A stretch of 16,803 nt of DNA from an uncultured Neomegalonema sp. (GTDB lineage Bacteria; Pseudomonadota; Alphaproteobacteria; Rhodobacterales; Rhodobacteraceae), in NCBI GenBank assembly GCA_937958345.1, contig CALGNW010000032.1, positions 1 to 16,803 on the forward strand, in the 5' to 3' direction. Position numbers and translations under genes: made by a program. Numbering within the stretch: position 1 is the stretch's first letter; every line of letters starts with the position of its first letter. Of this stretch, positions 1-7,265 are shown one piece after another. The notes beneath the pieces were generated by a model that did no database searches, had not been told where the DNA came from, and saw only the letters and a program-made list of their open reading frames with translations.

Positions 1-1313
1 GGTGGGGCGATGGCGATAGGGAAGTCGAGAGCGGGGCTGTCGCCGGTCAGAAGGGCCGCGCCAATGCTCGTACCGGTTTTCGAGCGGCAATGCAGGACCG
101 GACGTCCGCTGGCGCAGTGCAGCATCGCCATAAAGGGCCGGTTAGCGGCGAAAGGGCCTTCGACGATTATCGGTCCGCGCGCGCCTGTGAGACGCAGGCA
201 TGTTTCCGTCATCAGCGCGAGATAGAATGACAACGCGACCATGCGTGTTCCACTGCCCGTCGGCGGCTCCGGTCCCTGCCAGCGCATCGCGCGCCCCTGA
301 AACGGACCGGTCGAGGGTTCTACGGAGGGGAGAAGAAGCGTGTTGGAGGATAGGATCGCGTCGATGTCCTCATCGGTGACATCGGCATCGTGTCCTGCGC
401 GGATCACCTCGTATTCCCGTCCGCCCATGAAACGGGCAGAGGGAACCGCTCCTCCGCGTGCATTGACGTTGATCAGCGTGTCGCGTGCCGGGTCAAGCGG
501 CAACTCATCCCCACCCAGGGCCATAGCGATGACCCAAGTGCCGGTCGAGACGACTGAGAAAGCCCCTTTCTGCGTCAGGAGGTGGGGATAGAGCGAAGCA
601 TTTGAATCGTGGATACCAACCATTACCGGTATCTGCGCAGGCAAACCCGTCCTCGCGGCGATCTCCGGCAGGATCGGCCCCAGCATTTCGGCAGGCTGTC
701 GAACGGGCGCGATCTTCTCCATGATGCCGAGCCGGGCGGGCAGGCTCGAAAACCGTCCTTCGCGTGGTGACCACAGATCGGTGTGGCATCCAAGCGATGT
801 CAGATCGCTCGCCGCGATACCGGTTAAACGATGGCCCCAATATTGCGGATAGGTCACGATCGTCGCTACCCGGTCGCGCAGTTCCGGCTGTACGGCAAAT
901 TGCCAGTGCAATTGCGCCCCGATACTCAGCCCGCCGGCGAGACGCGGAGATCCGGTTTCAGTGAAGGGCGGACGCAGCGCGTCGTATTCGGTTGCGATAT
1001 TGGCGGGTATGGGATGCTCGTAATCTAGGATGGGCGCGGCCAACCCACCTGCCGCATCCAAGAGAGCACAGCACGCACCGTGGGTCGTCACAGATATGGC
1101 GTCGACCCCATACGCCACGTTAAATTGCGTCAATGCGTCGAGCAGAAAATCCCAATGTCCCTCCACATCGAAATGCGGCCAGGGCGGGCCGGAGAGCACG
1201 GTATTCGAGCGCGTCACCACATCAATTTCGGTCAGGGTTTCCAGATCAACCAGCGCTAATTTCGCGTTGGTCTTGCCGATGTCGATAACGGCGATGTGGC
1301 GCGGGCTGGTCAT
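1..1313 (-). CDS. rhaK: Rhamnulokinase-type FGGY carbohydrate kinase RhaK (C-terminus cut by window edge)
   Basis: The reading frame is open from an ATG at 1313 to the window edge, giving 437 residues without a stop, so the gene is partial only because the window ends. I translated it by hand. The N-terminal phosphate-binding segment VIDIGKTNAK (about residues 9-18), the GIHDSN segment (233-238, with D236 the likely catalytic base) and VSTGTWV (255-261) place it in the FGGY sugar-kinase family. The expected reaction is ATP-dependent phosphorylation of L-rhamnulose in the cytoplasm. Its start overlaps the rhaU stop by ATGA, so it is the last visible gene of the rhaRSTPQUK arm. In Rhizobium leguminosarum the equivalent kinase is also needed for rhamnose transport. 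The rhamnose assignment rests mainly on context, since FGGY kinases are hard to separate by substrate. Confidence 0.88.
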   Translation of the reverse strand, partial: MTSPRHIAVIDIGKTNAKLALVDLETLTEIDVVTRSNTVLSGPPWPHFDVEGHWDFLLDALTQFNVAYGVDAISVTTHGACCALLDAAGGLAAPILDYEHPIPANIATEYDALRPPFTETGSPRLAGGLSIGAQLHWQFAVQPELRDRVATIVTYPQYWGHRLTGIAASDLTSLGCHTDLWSPREGRFSSLPARLGIMEKIAPVRQPAEMLGPILPEIAARTGLPAQIPVMVGIHDSNASLYPHLLTQKGAFSVVSTGTWVIAMALGGDELPLDPARDTLINVNARGGAVPSARFMGGREYEVIRAGHDADVTDEDIDAILSSNTLLLPSVEPSTGPFQGRAMRWQGPEPPTGSGTRMVALSFYLALMTETCLRLTGARGPIIVEGPFAANRPFMAMLHCASGRPVLHCRSKTGTSIGAALLTGDSPALDFPIAIAP

Positions 1314-1627
1314 GGCATATGGAAGACGCGGGGCAGCGAGACCGCGACCGGAGCATTATCAGACCCGGTTTCCATGATATCGGCCATATATGCCCACCAG
1401 CGTTGCATGACCGGATGATCGGGCAGAGCATCCATCGTGTGGGTTTCGATGCGGGTCAAAACACCGATAAGCAAGTTGGTTTCCACGTCGAAATGGATGC
1501 TGTAATCGCTAACGCCCGCTTCGCGCAGCAGCGCCGACAAGTCTGGCCAGATTTCGTCATGGCGACGCTGATATTCTGCCTCCATGCCGGGGTTGAGGCG
1601 CATCCGAAAGACGTATCGCTCGCTCAT
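1310..1627 (-). CDS. rhaU: L-rhamnose mutarotase RhaU
   Basis: A protein of 105 residues, the usual size for the RhaM/RhaU family of small ferredoxin-fold mutarotases. These interconvert alpha and beta anomers of L-rhamnose in the cytoplasm and supply the anomer used by the isomerase. Family features visible are Y19 and H23 in the segment EYQRRHDEIWP and the paired tryptophans in QRWWAYM. A start ten codons upstream at 1657 is possible, but the ATG at 1627 follows a clear AGGAGG at normal spacing and gives the family N-terminus (MSERYVFRMRL). The ATG overlaps the rhaQ stop by 4 bases (ATGA), and its own stop overlaps the rhaK start the same way, so translation of the three genes is probably coupled. 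Confidence 0.95.
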   Translation of the reverse strand: MSERYVFRMRLNPGMEAEYQRRHDEIWPDLSALLREAGVSDYSIHFDVETNLLIGVLTRIETHTMDALPDHPVMQRWWAYMADIMETGSDNAPVAVSLPRVFHMP

Positions 1628-2628
1628 GCTTTCCTCCTGTTTGCAACCAACGTCCAAAGCCGGGGCAGCGCGATGACACCAATCAGAAGCAGACCGATGA
1701 CGATTGACATCACGATCCCCGGCACGTTGAGCAATCCGAGGCCGAAAGTCACCAACCCCATGACGAAAGCTGCGATAACCACACCGGGGATAGTGCCGGA
1801 CCCGCCCAGAATATTCACCCCGCCGAGCACGACCATCGTTACGACCTCCAGTTCCATACCGCTCGCGATGCTGGGGCGGGTGGAACCAAGGCGGGAGGTC
1901 AGGCAGACCGCTGCGACACCGGACATCAACCCGGTAAGCAGGAACAGGGTAAACTTCACGCGCCGTACCCGTATGCCGCTGAACAGGGCTCCGGTCGGGT
2001 TGTTGCCGATCGCATAGACGGCGCGGCCAAAATTAGTCCGGTGCAGGAGCACATAATAGGCAATGGCGATGAGCGCGAACAACAGCATCTCCACTGTGAA
2101 GACCCAGTAGATGTACCCCTGCCCGAACCATGCGAAACTGGACGGGTATCCCTGAAACGAACTGTCGCCGAGGATGATATAGCTGATGCCGCGAAACAGG
2201 CTCATGGTGCCGATGGTCACGACGATTGAGGGTAGGCCCAGTATCGTCACGAACACCGCGTTGAATGCTCCGCACAGCAAACCGATGCTGAGACCAATCA
2301 GAACCAGAACCGGCGTTTCCGCCCCGTATTGCGCCGCCAGCCCCATCGCGGTGCTGGACAAAGCGATAATCGAGGCGACCGATAGGTCGATCTCACCGGA
2401 GATAATCAGCAATGCCATCGCAAAGGCGATCATCGCTTTTTCGGTGAAGTTGAATGTCGCGTCGCTAAGGTTCCAGGGGTCAAGGAAATAGGGAGAGGCG
2501 AAGCTGTTCAGAATGAAAATCCCGATGGCTACCGCGAGCAGCAGTGCTTCCCACGAGCGCAGAGTGCGATAGGCTCTGCCGTGCAAACGGTCGGGGACGT
2601 GACGCATGGGGGTGGCCGTGTCGGTCAT
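1624..2628 (-). CDS. rhaQ: Rhamnose ABC transporter permease RhaQ
   Basis: A very hydrophobic protein of 334 residues with repeated membrane segments, belonging to the branched permease family (BPD_transp_2) of sugar ABC importers such as RbsC. The conserved GEIDLSVA motif is near residues 78-85, and the cytoplasmic coupling segment containing YAIGNN lies near 205-210. The frame extends upstream to 2736, but the ATG at 2628 overlaps the preceding permease stop by ATGA and yields a normal family N-terminus, while the upstream extension is polar and out of character. It would pair with RhaP in the inner membrane to form the rhamnose channel driven by RhaT. P and Q are assigned by gene order as in rhizobial loci. 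The two permeases are clearly paralogous and the labels could be swapped without changing the function. Confidence 0.93.
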   Translation of the reverse strand: MTDTATPMRHVPDRLHGRAYRTLRSWEALLLAVAIGIFILNSFASPYFLDPWNLSDATFNFTEKAMIAFAMALLIISGEIDLSVASIIALSSTAMGLAAQYGAETPVLVLIGLSIGLLCGAFNAVFVTILGLPSIVVTIGTMSLFRGISYIILGDSSFQGYPSSFAWFGQGYIYWVFTVEMLLFALIAIAYYVLLHRTNFGRAVYAIGNNPTGALFSGIRVRRVKFTLFLLTGLMSGVAAVCLTSRLGSTRPSIASGMELEVVTMVVLGGVNILGGSGTIPGVVIAAFVMGLVTFGLGLLNVPGIVMSIVIGLLLIGVIALPRLWTLVANRRKA

Positions 2629-3614
2629 GGGGTTACATCCGCCGATTTGAGAATGATGCGACCCTTGGCGCGGCCCGCACGGGCGTTGAACGCGACGGCA
2701 ATCAGGATCGCGCTGCCTGAAATGGCCAGTTGCCAAAAGGGCGAGATGTTCACCACAGGGAGAGCGTTCTTCACCACGCCGAGGAATATTGCGCCTAATA
2801 CCGCACCGCCTACCGATCCGATTCCCCCGGCAATGGATATCCCGCCGATCACGCAGGCGGCGACGACCTCAAGCTCGAACCCGCCTGCAATATCGACATA
2901 GGCCACGGCATAACGCGCAACCCACAGATATCCGGTCAAGCCTGCTAGCGCACCGGAAATAACGAAGGCGACGAATTGCGTACGCCCGACATTGATTCCG
3001 GTATAGACCGCCGCGTGGGGATTGCCGCCGACCGCAAGGATCGACCGCCCTAGTGGCGTGCGTGCCATCATCACGGCAAAGACGATGATCGTCAGAACAG
3101 CCGCCCATGACAGCACCGGTAACCCGAGCATCTGCGCCCGCGGGAAACCGGTAAAGGCAGGGCTCATCTCATGCGAATTGACCCATTTTCCGTCCGAGAT
3201 CAAAAAGATCACGCCGCGAAAAATCGTCATGGTCCCGAGGGTTACAACAATGGGCGGGATGGCCAGCTTCCACACCAGCAACCCGTTGATCGCTCCCATA
3301 AAAGCGCCGAGCAGGACCGCGATGCTCACAATCACCGGAATAGGCAGATCCGGCATCGCAACATTGAGCATCGCCACCGCCATACCTGTCAGTGCCAGAT
3401 TAGCGGCAACAGACAGGTCGATACACCGGGTCATGATGACCACCATCTGGCCCAGTGCGAGGATGATCAGCGGTGCGGTATCGTTGAAGACATTGGCGAG
3501 ATTATCCGGAGCGACGAACCCCGGAAACCGTGTCGCGATCAGCGCGAGCAAAATAAGGACGGCTCCGCCGAGGATGAGTTCACGCAAGGGCAGAAAACGC
3601 ATCATTGCTCTCAT
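2625..3614 (-). CDS. rhaP: Rhamnose ABC transporter permease RhaP
   Basis: A multi-spanning membrane protein of up to 329 residues in the same BPD_transp_2 family as its downstream neighbour. The conserved CIDLSVA segment is at about 64-70, and the coupling-loop motif LAVGGNPHAAVYTGINV at about 193-209. It is one half of the rhamnose channel in the inner membrane. Its first ATG overlaps the rhaT stop by 4 bases (ATGA), but an AGGAGG sits only one base upstream of that ATG. The ATG at codon 4 (3605) or codon 5 (3602) is about 10 to 13 bases from the same AGGAGG and may be the real start, shortening the protein by 3 or 4 residues. The gene end overlaps the rhaQ start by ATGA. Confidence 0.93.
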   Translation of the reverse strand: MRAMMRFLPLRELILGGAVLILLALIATRFPGFVAPDNLANVFNDTAPLIILALGQMVVIMTRCIDLSVAANLALTGMAVAMLNVAMPDLPIPVIVSIAVLLGAFMGAINGLLVWKLAIPPIVVTLGTMTIFRGVIFLISDGKWVNSHEMSPAFTGFPRAQMLGLPVLSWAAVLTIIVFAVMMARTPLGRSILAVGGNPHAAVYTGINVGRTQFVAFVISGALAGLTGYLWVARYAVAYVDIAGGFELEVVAACVIGGISIAGGIGSVGGAVLGAIFLGVVKNALPVVNISPFWQLAISGSAILIAVAFNARAGRAKGRIILKSADVTP

Positions 3615-5152
3615 GCCTCCTGTAATTGCGGGGTTTCGGTGATGCCCGCCGCATGGCGCACCAGCGTTTCAGGGGTCAGGTCATCGCCCGTCACCTCTGC
3701 CGCGATGCGCCCGTCCCGCATGACGATCACGCGGTCAGCCATGCCGATCACTTCCGGGATTTCAGAGCTGACCATGATGACGGAAAGCCCCTGCGCAGCC
3801 AGCTCGGCCATAAACTCGTGAACGGCGGCCTTGGAGCCGATGTCGATGCCCTTGGTAGGCTCATCCAGAATAATGACCTTCGGCTGTGTCGCCAGCCATT
3901 TGGCAATGACGACCTTTTGCTGGTTGCCGCCCGACAGCGTGCCTACATCCTGATCCAACGCCGCAGCGCGCAAATCAAGGCGCTGGGAATATTCCCGCGC
4001 CAGCGCAAATTCCTCCGCCAGCCGTAAAAAACCGGATTTCGATGTCCGGCCCAGCGACGGCAGAGTGATGTTCTGGAAAATCGGCAAGCCGATAACCGCG
4101 CCCTGCTTGCCCCGATCCTCCGGCACGTAGACGATGCCATAGTCGACCGCATCGGCAGGAGAGCGGATAGTGCACTCCGCGCCTTCGATGCGGCAGGTTC
4201 CGGCGCTCGGCTTCGTGATGCCGAACAGCGCCTGCATGAATTCCGAGCGCCCTGCGCCCACAAGTCCGTAAAAACCAAGGATTTCGCCGCGCTTGAGGTC
4301 AAAGCCTATATCGGCGAACTCGGTCGGATGGGAATATCCCTCGACGGTCAGCACCGTCTCGCTGCTGTCGGGCGCGGGCGCGCGGGTGGGGAAAATCTGC
4401 TCGACCGAGCGCCCGACCATCATTTGCACCAACGCATTCTCGTCAATATCCGCGATCCGGCCATCGCCGACAAACGCACCGTCACGGAACACGGTGTAGC
4501 GGTCGGCGATACGGAAAATCTCGTCGAACTTGTGACTGATGAACAGGATTGCCTTGCCCTGAGCCTTCAGCGTTTCGACCAGCGCATAAAGCTCCTCAAT
4601 TTCCTTGTGCGAGAGCGCCGCAGTCGGTTCGTCCATGATGACGACCCGTGCATCGACGGACAACGCGCGCGCGATGGCGACGAGGTGGCGGTTGGCAATG
4701 CCAAGGTCCCGCAGCAGGGTTCGCGTGCTGAAAGGAGCGCCAATCTCTTCGATCAGATCATGCGCCGCCCGGTGCATCGCGCTTCGGTCGATCAAACCCC
4801 AAGGCGTGCGCGGTGCATGACCGATGAAGATATTCTCGGCCACCGACAATTCATCGAACAGGACGGTTTCTTGATGGATCGCCGTAATCCCGGCGCGGGC
4901 GGCATCGTTAGGCGTCGCAAAAGTGACCGGCTCACCGTCGATGCGGATCGTTCCCCCATCGGGGGTGTAGATGCCGGTGAGGATCTTAACGGTTGTGGAT
5001 TTGCCCGCCCCGTTCTCACCGACCAATGCTGTCACTTCGCCGGGGATCAGATCCAGCCGCACCCGGTCGAGCGCCTTTACGCCCGGAAATATCTTGGTGA
5101 TGTCGTCCATTGAGACGACAGGGGAACCGCCGCGCGAATAACGCTCGTTCAT
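3611..5152 (-). CDS. rhaT: Rhamnose ABC importer double ATP-binding protein RhaT
   Basis: A protein of 513 residues with two tandem ABC domains, the standard layout of sugar importers such as RbsA and MglA. Domain 1 has Walker A GENGAGKS (45-52), Walker B VVIMDE (170-175) and a degenerate signature LGIANRH (150-156). Domain 2 has a degenerate P-loop GLVGAGRS (296-303), a good signature LSGGNQQ (406-412) and Walker B VIILDE (426-431). This complementary degeneracy is usual in the family and implies one fully competent composite site. It powers RhaPQ from the cytoplasmic side. No good ribosome binding site precedes the ATG at 5152, and a hairpin lies in the 69-base gap to rhaS, so less RhaT than RhaS is expected. 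The name follows rhizobial use and is not the E. coli RhaT symporter. Confidence 0.95.
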   Translation of the reverse strand: MNERYSRGGSPVVSMDDITKIFPGVKALDRVRLDLIPGEVTALVGENGAGKSTTVKILTGIYTPDGGTIRIDGEPVTFATPNDAARAGITAIHQETVLFDELSVAENIFIGHAPRTPWGLIDRSAMHRAAHDLIEEIGAPFSTRTLLRDLGIANRHLVAIARALSVDARVVIMDEPTAALSHKEIEELYALVETLKAQGKAILFISHKFDEIFRIADRYTVFRDGAFVGDGRIADIDENALVQMMVGRSVEQIFPTRAPAPDSSETVLTVEGYSHPTEFADIGFDLKRGEILGFYGLVGAGRSEFMQALFGITKPSAGTCRIEGAECTIRSPADAVDYGIVYVPEDRGKQGAVIGLPIFQNITLPSLGRTSKSGFLRLAEEFALAREYSQRLDLRAAALDQDVGTLSGGNQQKVVIAKWLATQPKVIILDEPTKGIDIGSKAAVHEFMAELAAQGLSVIMVSSEIPEVIGMADRVIVMRDGRIAAEVTGDDLTPETLVRHAAGITETPQLQEA

Positions 5153-5187
5153 GTCGTGGCCTATCTAATGGAAGCGAAAAGAGCAGT

Positions 5188-5213
5188 GCGGCCCGACACG
5201 CATGACGGGCCGC
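5188..5213 (-). terminator. Intercistronic hairpin between rhaS and rhaT
   Basis: A perfect 8-base-pair, G+C-rich stem (GCGGCCCG at 5188-5195 paired with CGGGCCGC at 5206-5213) encloses a 10-base loop. On the transcribed minus strand it begins 8 bases after the rhaS stop codon and is followed a few bases later by a short T-rich stretch (TCTTTTC). Hairpins in this position, after the binding-protein gene of an ABC operon, commonly act as partial terminators or 3'-end protectors so that the periplasmic protein outnumbers the membrane parts. The T-tract is weak, so partial read-through is the likely behaviour. Confidence 0.7.
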
Positions 5214-5221
5214 GAAGCAGA

Positions 5222-6217
5222 TCAGAAGATTTCTTTGAAGTCTTCGATATTGCTGGCGTCATAGACGAACGGGTCGGCCATCGCGCCCTCATTCTTTTCA
5301 TCCAGCGTCAGGCTGCCCATGCGGCCCATAGGGATTTCGGCACCCTCGCCGGTTTCGGCACCATTCTGGCTCAGCTCATAGGCCAGCATAGTTGCGGAGT
5401 ATCCAAGATCAATCGGGTTCCAGATCGCAAAGGACTTCGACGCCCCGCTCTCGATTGCGCCCGCCATTTCGGAGGGCAGACCCAGCCCGGTCACATTAAC
5501 CTTCCCCACTTTGCCAGCATCAACTACGGCCTGCGCGGCAGCGACGATACCGACGGAGGTCGGTGCGATGATGGCGTCGAGATCGGGATACGACTGCATC
5601 AGGCCAGTGGCCTCGCGATATGATTTATCAGCCAGGTCATCGCCATAGACCGTCGCAACCACATTGATGCCGGGATAATCGCCGAGAACCTTGGTCATCT
5701 CCTCAATCCAGATGTTCTGATTGGTCGAGGTGGTGGTGGCCGACAGCACAGCAACATCCCCGCCATCGGGCAGGTGGTCAGCGGCGAGCTTGACGATCAT
5801 GTTGCCGATCAGCGGATTAGACGACGGGTTCAGATGCATCTGACGGCCCTCAGGCGCGACGCCGGAATCCCAACTGATCACGGTGATCCCGCGTTGCATT
5901 GCACGTTTCAGGGCCGGGACCAGCGCATCAGTGTCATTCGCCGAAATCGCGATGGCATCGACCCGCTGGGCGATGAGCGCGTTGATGACCTCGATCTGGC
6001 CTTCGGCGGTGGTGTCGGTCGGGCCGGTATAGATCACCTCGACATTGCCGAGCTCTTCGGCGGCTTCCTCCGCGCCCTTCGCGGCGGCCTCAAAGAAACC
6101 GATACCGAGCGCCTTGACGACCAGCGCAATGCGCACGTTGTCTGCGGCCTGTGCCGGTGCAACGAACAGTGCGGCGGCCATAGCGGCACTGGTCAGGGCT
6201 TTGGTGATGATACTCAT
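5222..6217 (-). CDS. rhaS: Periplasmic rhamnose-binding protein RhaS (ABC importer)
   Basis: A protein of 331 residues with a typical Sec signal peptide: a basic start, a hydrophobic run, and a probable cleavage after AQA near residue 24. The mature part begins with the pattern of the periplasmic-binding protein family PBP1/Peripla_BP_4 (RbsB-like): NVRIALVVKALGIGFFEAAAKGAEEAA, with two lobes and segments such as VDAIAISANDTDAL and VISWDSGV. It should capture L-rhamnose in the periplasm and deliver it to RhaPQ. The start at 6217 is preceded by GGGAGG at good spacing. It lies 54 bases after rhaR and 69 before rhaT, with a hairpin after its stop. It is unrelated to the AraC-type activator called RhaS in E. 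coli. Rhamnose specificity is inferred from the surrounding genes. Confidence 0.95.
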   Translation of the reverse strand: MSIITKALTSAAMAAALFVAPAQAADNVRIALVVKALGIGFFEAAAKGAEEAAEELGNVEVIYTGPTDTTAEGQIEVINALIAQRVDAIAISANDTDALVPALKRAMQRGITVISWDSGVAPEGRQMHLNPSSNPLIGNMIVKLAADHLPDGGDVAVLSATTTSTNQNIWIEEMTKVLGDYPGINVVATVYGDDLADKSYREATGLMQSYPDLDAIIAPTSVGIVAAAQAVVDAGKVGKVNVTGLGLPSEMAGAIESGASKSFAIWNPIDLGYSATMLAYELSQNGAETGEGAEIPMGRMGSLTLDEKNEGAMADPFVYDASNIEDFKEIF

Positions 6218-6271
6218 GGTGTTTCCTCCCTTTGGATTCTCATGGTCGTTTCTAATGGTTTGAGTACAGAG

Positions 6272-7075
6272 TCAGGATGCGACCTCTTCCTTTTGCGGCG
6301 CACCTGACGGCACGACGATCAGCGTCACCTCTGCTGCCTCCAGCATGGCGGCACTGCGGTCGTCGATGCCGTCATCGGTAATGATGGTGTCGATGCGGCT
6401 TAGCGGACAAAGAACAAGACTGGAGCGGTTCGCGAATTTTGAACTGTCCACCAGCACAATCAATTCATCCGCCTGCCCGATCAGTTTTTCCTCGGCCTGA
6501 ATCAGCAGCGGATCCATCTCCATCAATCCCAGCGGGCCGATACCCTGTGCACCCATGAACATTCGCCGTGCGTAGAAATTGCGCGTCACGTCATTCTCAA
6601 AGGGCGACAGCACGATGTTTTGCTCGCGATAAACGATGCCGCCCGAGAGCATCACGGTGTTTTGCGTGTTCTTCAGCAGATGGTCGGCGATGGGGAAGGA
6701 GTTCGTGAACACCTGCATCCGGCGCGAGGCTAGGGGGTGTACCATCTGAAATGTGGTTGTTCCGCCATTGATGATGATCGGTTCACCGTCGTCGCATAAT
6801 TCTACGGCGGCGGCTGCAATCGCCCGCTTTTCAGCGATGTTCATTGTCTCGTTGAGCGAGAAAGGCCGCCCGGCCAGCCCAACGAATGGCGCCGATTGCA
6901 AAGCCTCGGCTCCACCCCGAACGCGGCGCAGGCGCTTTTGTTCGTCAAGCGTATTGATGTCCCGCCGTACCGTTGCTTCCGACGCCCCGGTCAGGGCGCA
7001 CAGATCTCCGACCGTGACCAGCGAACGGTCCTGAACGGCAGAGAAAATGACGCGATGGCGGTCTTTTTCGTGCAT
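6272..7075 (-). CDS. rhaR: DeoR-family transcriptional regulator RhaR
   Basis: A protein of 267 residues with the layout of the DeoR/GlpR family. The N-terminal winged helix-turn-helix (about 1-60) includes TGASEATVRRDINTLDEQ and the wing RRVRGGAEAL. A sugar-phosphate-sensing domain follows, with IINGGTTTFQMV near 100, LSGGIVYREQ, and a terminal VDSSKFANRS segment typical of DeoR effector domains. It probably represses both rha arms and responds to a phosphorylated pathway intermediate. It is the first gene of the leftward arm and is divergent from rhaD across about 190 bases rich in TCAAT/ATTGA repeats, its likely binding sites, so autoregulation is expected. The ATG at 7075 has a modest AAGGG upstream. 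Rhizobial rha loci use a DeoR regulator here, unlike the AraC-type regulators of enterobacteria. Confidence 0.93.
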   Translation of the reverse strand: MHEKDRHRVIFSAVQDRSLVTVGDLCALTGASEATVRRDINTLDEQKRLRRVRGGAEALQSAPFVGLAGRPFSLNETMNIAEKRAIAAAAVELCDDGEPIIINGGTTTFQMVHPLASRRMQVFTNSFPIADHLLKNTQNTVMLSGGIVYREQNIVLSPFENDVTRNFYARRMFMGAQGIGPLGLMEMDPLLIQAEEKLIGQADELIVLVDSSKFANRSSLVLCPLSRIDTIITDDGIDDRSAAMLEAAEVTLIVVPSGAPQKEEVAS

Positions 7076-7112
7076 GAAACACCCTTATCAATCGCCATCA
7101 CCGTGACGCGAC

Positions 7113-7196
7113 TCACTTTCAATTGTCAATCAATAATTGTCAATTTCTTTCATATTGCACTGCACAATGATTGAAGATGATTGAAAGTGATTGACT
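7113..7196. promoter_or_regulatory. Divergent rhaR/rhaD control region with repeated TCAAT/ATTGA operator half-sites
   Basis: An exact 11-base inverted repeat, TCACTTTCAAT (7113-7123) and ATTGAAAGTGA (7180-7190), brackets an A+T-rich core. On the right arm GATTGA occurs three times with an exact 10-base period, at 7169, 7179 and 7189. On the left arm TCAAT recurs at 7119, 7126, 7130 and 7140. This clustering of short half-sites fits multi-site binding by a DeoR-family repressor oligomer. TTGACT (7191-7196) could be a -35 element for rhaD, but I see no convincing -10 box on either strand, so promoter positions are not assigned. Assignment to RhaR is inference from location and family. Confidence 0.7.
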
Positions 7197-7265
7197 TGAT
7201 TTCCAGCCCCCTTCACGGTGCCTCCCGATCAACCTTCCCGTAACCGCCCATTGACGGAGACCACG

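Noticed and set aside
505..840. Open frame of 111 codons on the minus strand within rhaK
   Set aside because: It is out of frame with the kinase, whose own frame is open through the whole region with FGGY motifs, so it is a shadow and not evidence of a broken kinase.
3611..5152. RhaT as a defective ATPase because of its degenerate first signature and second P-loop
   Set aside because: This pairing of degenerate sites is normal in fused sugar-importer ATPases of the RbsA/MglA type, which keep one competent composite site.
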